Assembly: GCA_013396915.1 (NCBI GenBank)
Contig: VWZL01002055.1
Span: forward strand, 196,040 to 260,039
Direction: 5' to 3'
Length of the DNA: 64,000 nucleotides
From: Stercorarius parasiticus
Taxonomy: Eukaryota; Chordata; Aves; Charadriiformes; Stercorariidae
Part shown: piece by piece, positions 61,901-64,000 of the stretch
Layout: each line of letters opens with the position of its first letter
How positions within the stretch are numbered: the first letter of the stretch is position 1
Notes under the pieces: model-generated
Told to the model about the DNA's origin: nothing
The model's database searches: none
Seen by the model: only the letters and a program-made list of their open reading frames with translations
Translations under genes and position numbers: made by a program

Positions 61901-63285
61901 AGAGCATCCGGGCATTCATGACAGTTTCCTAGGGCAAGTCTAGGCTTCTGGGGAGAAGAAATTTTTTTATTGAACCAGCCAACACATAACTGGGGGGAAA
62001 TAAGCAGGGATGCTTTTGACTAATTCTTAAGTTTGAAACAGAAGAAGCAAATCTTGAAAGAATATAAAAGCTGAGAATAAGTCTAAGTAGATACATTAAT
62101 CATAACAAAAGATATTACGATCCAGCACAAAACTTGGCTCAGTGATGTCCTTGGACTGTCACAGCTACGATAACAGTAACATTATGAAAGACACAAATTT
62201 ATAGAATACTGGTGAGACTTGCTTTACTTAGAGATGAGGGGGGTTTATACTACTTTTTATACCATTTGTGAAATACTCAGGACCACAGACAGGAAAAAAT
62301 ACTAAATAACTGGACCAAGATGTAGATACTGTAGACTACATTGTCCACTACAAATCCTGCTGACTAGAAGCTTTATGGCAGATACAGCACTGTTTGCTTG
62401 ATGGTTCGCTGGCTCGACACACTTCGTTTCGAACTCCTGTCCCACATCAAACTGCTTTGTATAGCTGTGACTAAAAAGCTACCATGAGGGGCAACAGATG
62501 ACTCTCCCTGACATAATACATTTCTATGCTAATTATTTCCTAGACCTAGTAGAAGGCTGGGTTAGAAAGCACTGGGCAGAACTCATGCCATGTTCAGGAG
62601 GAATCACAGAATGCTCTGACACGTTCACAGATTATTCAGCCAGTGTAATTTAGAGCTGTCTTGAATTATGATGAAGTCTGTTTTGGTATCTGGCCAGTCA
62701 GTGTAAAGGAAGCACAAATTTCTCTTCAGTCCTTTTTTCTCTCAGCTGTACCAGGCTGAAGACTTAGCCTTTTTTTCCCTCTATAATAGAACTCCACAGA
62801 GATCACTTTACTTTAACAATTAAGAAAAAAAATAAAATTCCGTACTAAAACTAACTATACCATATGGTGTCATATTTCCAGTTAAATGGGTAATATATGA
62901 AACAGCAACTCAACAGCGGCACCGGTAGCAACACTGCATTGCCCTTCCGTAGTATCGTGAATGCATGATTTTTGAACGGCTTTACGAAAGATCTTATTCT
63001 GTAATATTTATAGAGAGGAAAGTGAAGGCACAGAAATAACAGGTTGTTTTACACCAAACACTGAAATTGAAACCAAATCTTTCGTTCTTTGTTACCTTAT
63101 ACCTTAACAATAATCTTTCCTTTGCAACTTTGACCTCATATAGCAAGCCATAGAAGACACATTACTTGCTATTTAACGTTAAAAGTCTATTTGTATACAT
63201 AAAACCTGCAAGAAATATGTATGGCACTCTTAAGTTACCCTTTACCTATTTACCCTATTTTAGTTTGAAATGACAACATCCTTGT
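61901..63285. other. AT-rich non-coding DNA
   Basis: No open frame of note, no repeat and no RNA gene recognised. Confidence 0.5.
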
Positions 63286-63289
63286 ATTT

Positions 63290-63430
63290 GTCATATTGTT
63301 TAAATCTGACCTTTGATCCTAAGGGTCATTGCACTCCCTGAGGTCATCTGCCCATCCGATTAACACATTCCATAATTTTGGAGGTGGCCAGTTTAGTGGT
63401 CTATCCCATTAATCATGGCAAAGGCACTAG
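63290..63430. promoter_or_regulatory. Candidate element with DR1 nuclear-receptor-like site
   Basis: TGACCTTTGATCC at 63307-63319 reads GGATCAAAGGTCA on the minus strand, a near-consensus DR1 site of the kind bound by HNF4, COUP-TF or RXR dimers; it also includes a TCF/LEF-like CTTTGAT. Further half-sites AGGGTCA and GAGGTCA lie within 30 bases, and CCCATTAATCATGG downstream is homeodomain/OTX-like. Binding is inference. Confidence 0.4.
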
Positions 63431-64000
63431 AAACAGCATGAAAAAAACACTAAGGTTATCAAATCCCCACAGGAGATTAGGAAGTTAGATAAGCACATGA
63501 AGTTTAACAAACAAAAAGTACATGGACAAACCAAAAGGCATTCAAGACTTGAAACCTGACACAAGCAAAGCAGCATGAGAAAAACAAACATCAGAAACTT
63601 TTCCTCCCTCTCATTTTTCTCTTACTAGATTTCATACAGCTCTGATATTTCCTCTTGGAGATAATATGCCTTCTAGGTCAGAGGATAGTGTAAAATTATC
63701 AATTTTAACACTACCCAAAGTCACGGTACTTTACAGAACAAAGTCAGGTACAACTTAGATGAGAGGAATCTTCAGCACGGGATACCACCTGCAGAATAGC
63801 ATCAACCAACCATTGCAGTTGCAACCAGTGCAGTTAACAAGGAAATGATTTGATTGTTGGAACTCAATATAGACTATAATAGAACTGTTGTCTATTAATC
63901 AGTAAATAAAAATAATAAACCTGGCAAAAATAAATCAAAAACAGCCTCACATAACAGGTTATTATTCTGAGAATAAAGCAAGCTTTGGATCTTGCCACAT
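63431..64000. other. AT-rich non-coding DNA to the window end
   Basis: No feature recognised. The window ends in spacer without a truncated frame of interest. Confidence 0.5.

Noticed and set aside
1..64000. CRISPR arrays, operons, phage or plasmid modules, tRNA or rRNA genes, known microRNA hairpins, endogenous viral genes
   Set aside because: Both strands were read for them. There are no regularly spaced repeats, no co-directional tightly packed frames and no recognisable viral or RNA-gene signature; the CR1 elements and composition point to vertebrate nuclear DNA.

Overview
The window looks like nuclear DNA from a bird. It is AT-rich throughout (high-30s percent GC by eye), no intact gene is recognisable, and it contains CR1 retrotransposon remnants with the typical sauropsid 3' end (…ATTCTATGATTCTATG). 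Recognisable repeats are very sparse: one clear 5'-truncated CR1 at 26.2-26.5 kb, one short CR1 tail at 46.0 kb, one very old CR1-like relic at 32.3-32.7 kb, and a few faint older elements. That low density fits a bird better than a turtle or crocodile, but the species cannot be named. Two ambiguous bases (26097 and 53080) mark assembly uncertainty.

Coding content: no open frame exceeds about 130 codons, roughly what chance gives in 64 kb of this composition, and I recognise no protein family, tRNA, rRNA or known microRNA. Two places look exon-like. The first is a 90-bp plus-strand segment at 8976-9065 with a strong acceptor and a good donor. The second is a minus-strand run of short open segments between about 59.15 and 56.16 kb. 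Four of these can be joined in frame (58.5, 57.2, 56.8 and 56.5 kb), ending in a stop codon and an AATAAA signal. I do not recognise the product, and several of the splice sites are weak, so this is a hypothesis.

Layout: 0-15.9 kb is plain AT-rich sequence with a pyrimidine-skewed tract (6.33-7.02 kb) and a GC-rich patch (13.7-14.0 kb). Blocks at 15.9-16.7, 20.0-20.7, 21.0-21.5, 28.2-28.5, 39.8-40.1, 43.1-43.4, 49.5-50.6, 61.0-61.1, 61.8-61.9 and 63.3-63.4 kb have the look of conserved non-coding elements: unbroken runs of homeodomain, POU/octamer, FOX, MEF2, SOX and nuclear-receptor-like words. The simplest reading is a gene-poor, regulatory-element-rich interval (intergenic desert or a very large intron) near a developmental gene not present here. 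Conservation cannot be measured from one sequence, so all enhancer calls are inference. I found no evidence for an undescribed system such as a novel mobile element, array or virus-derived gene.
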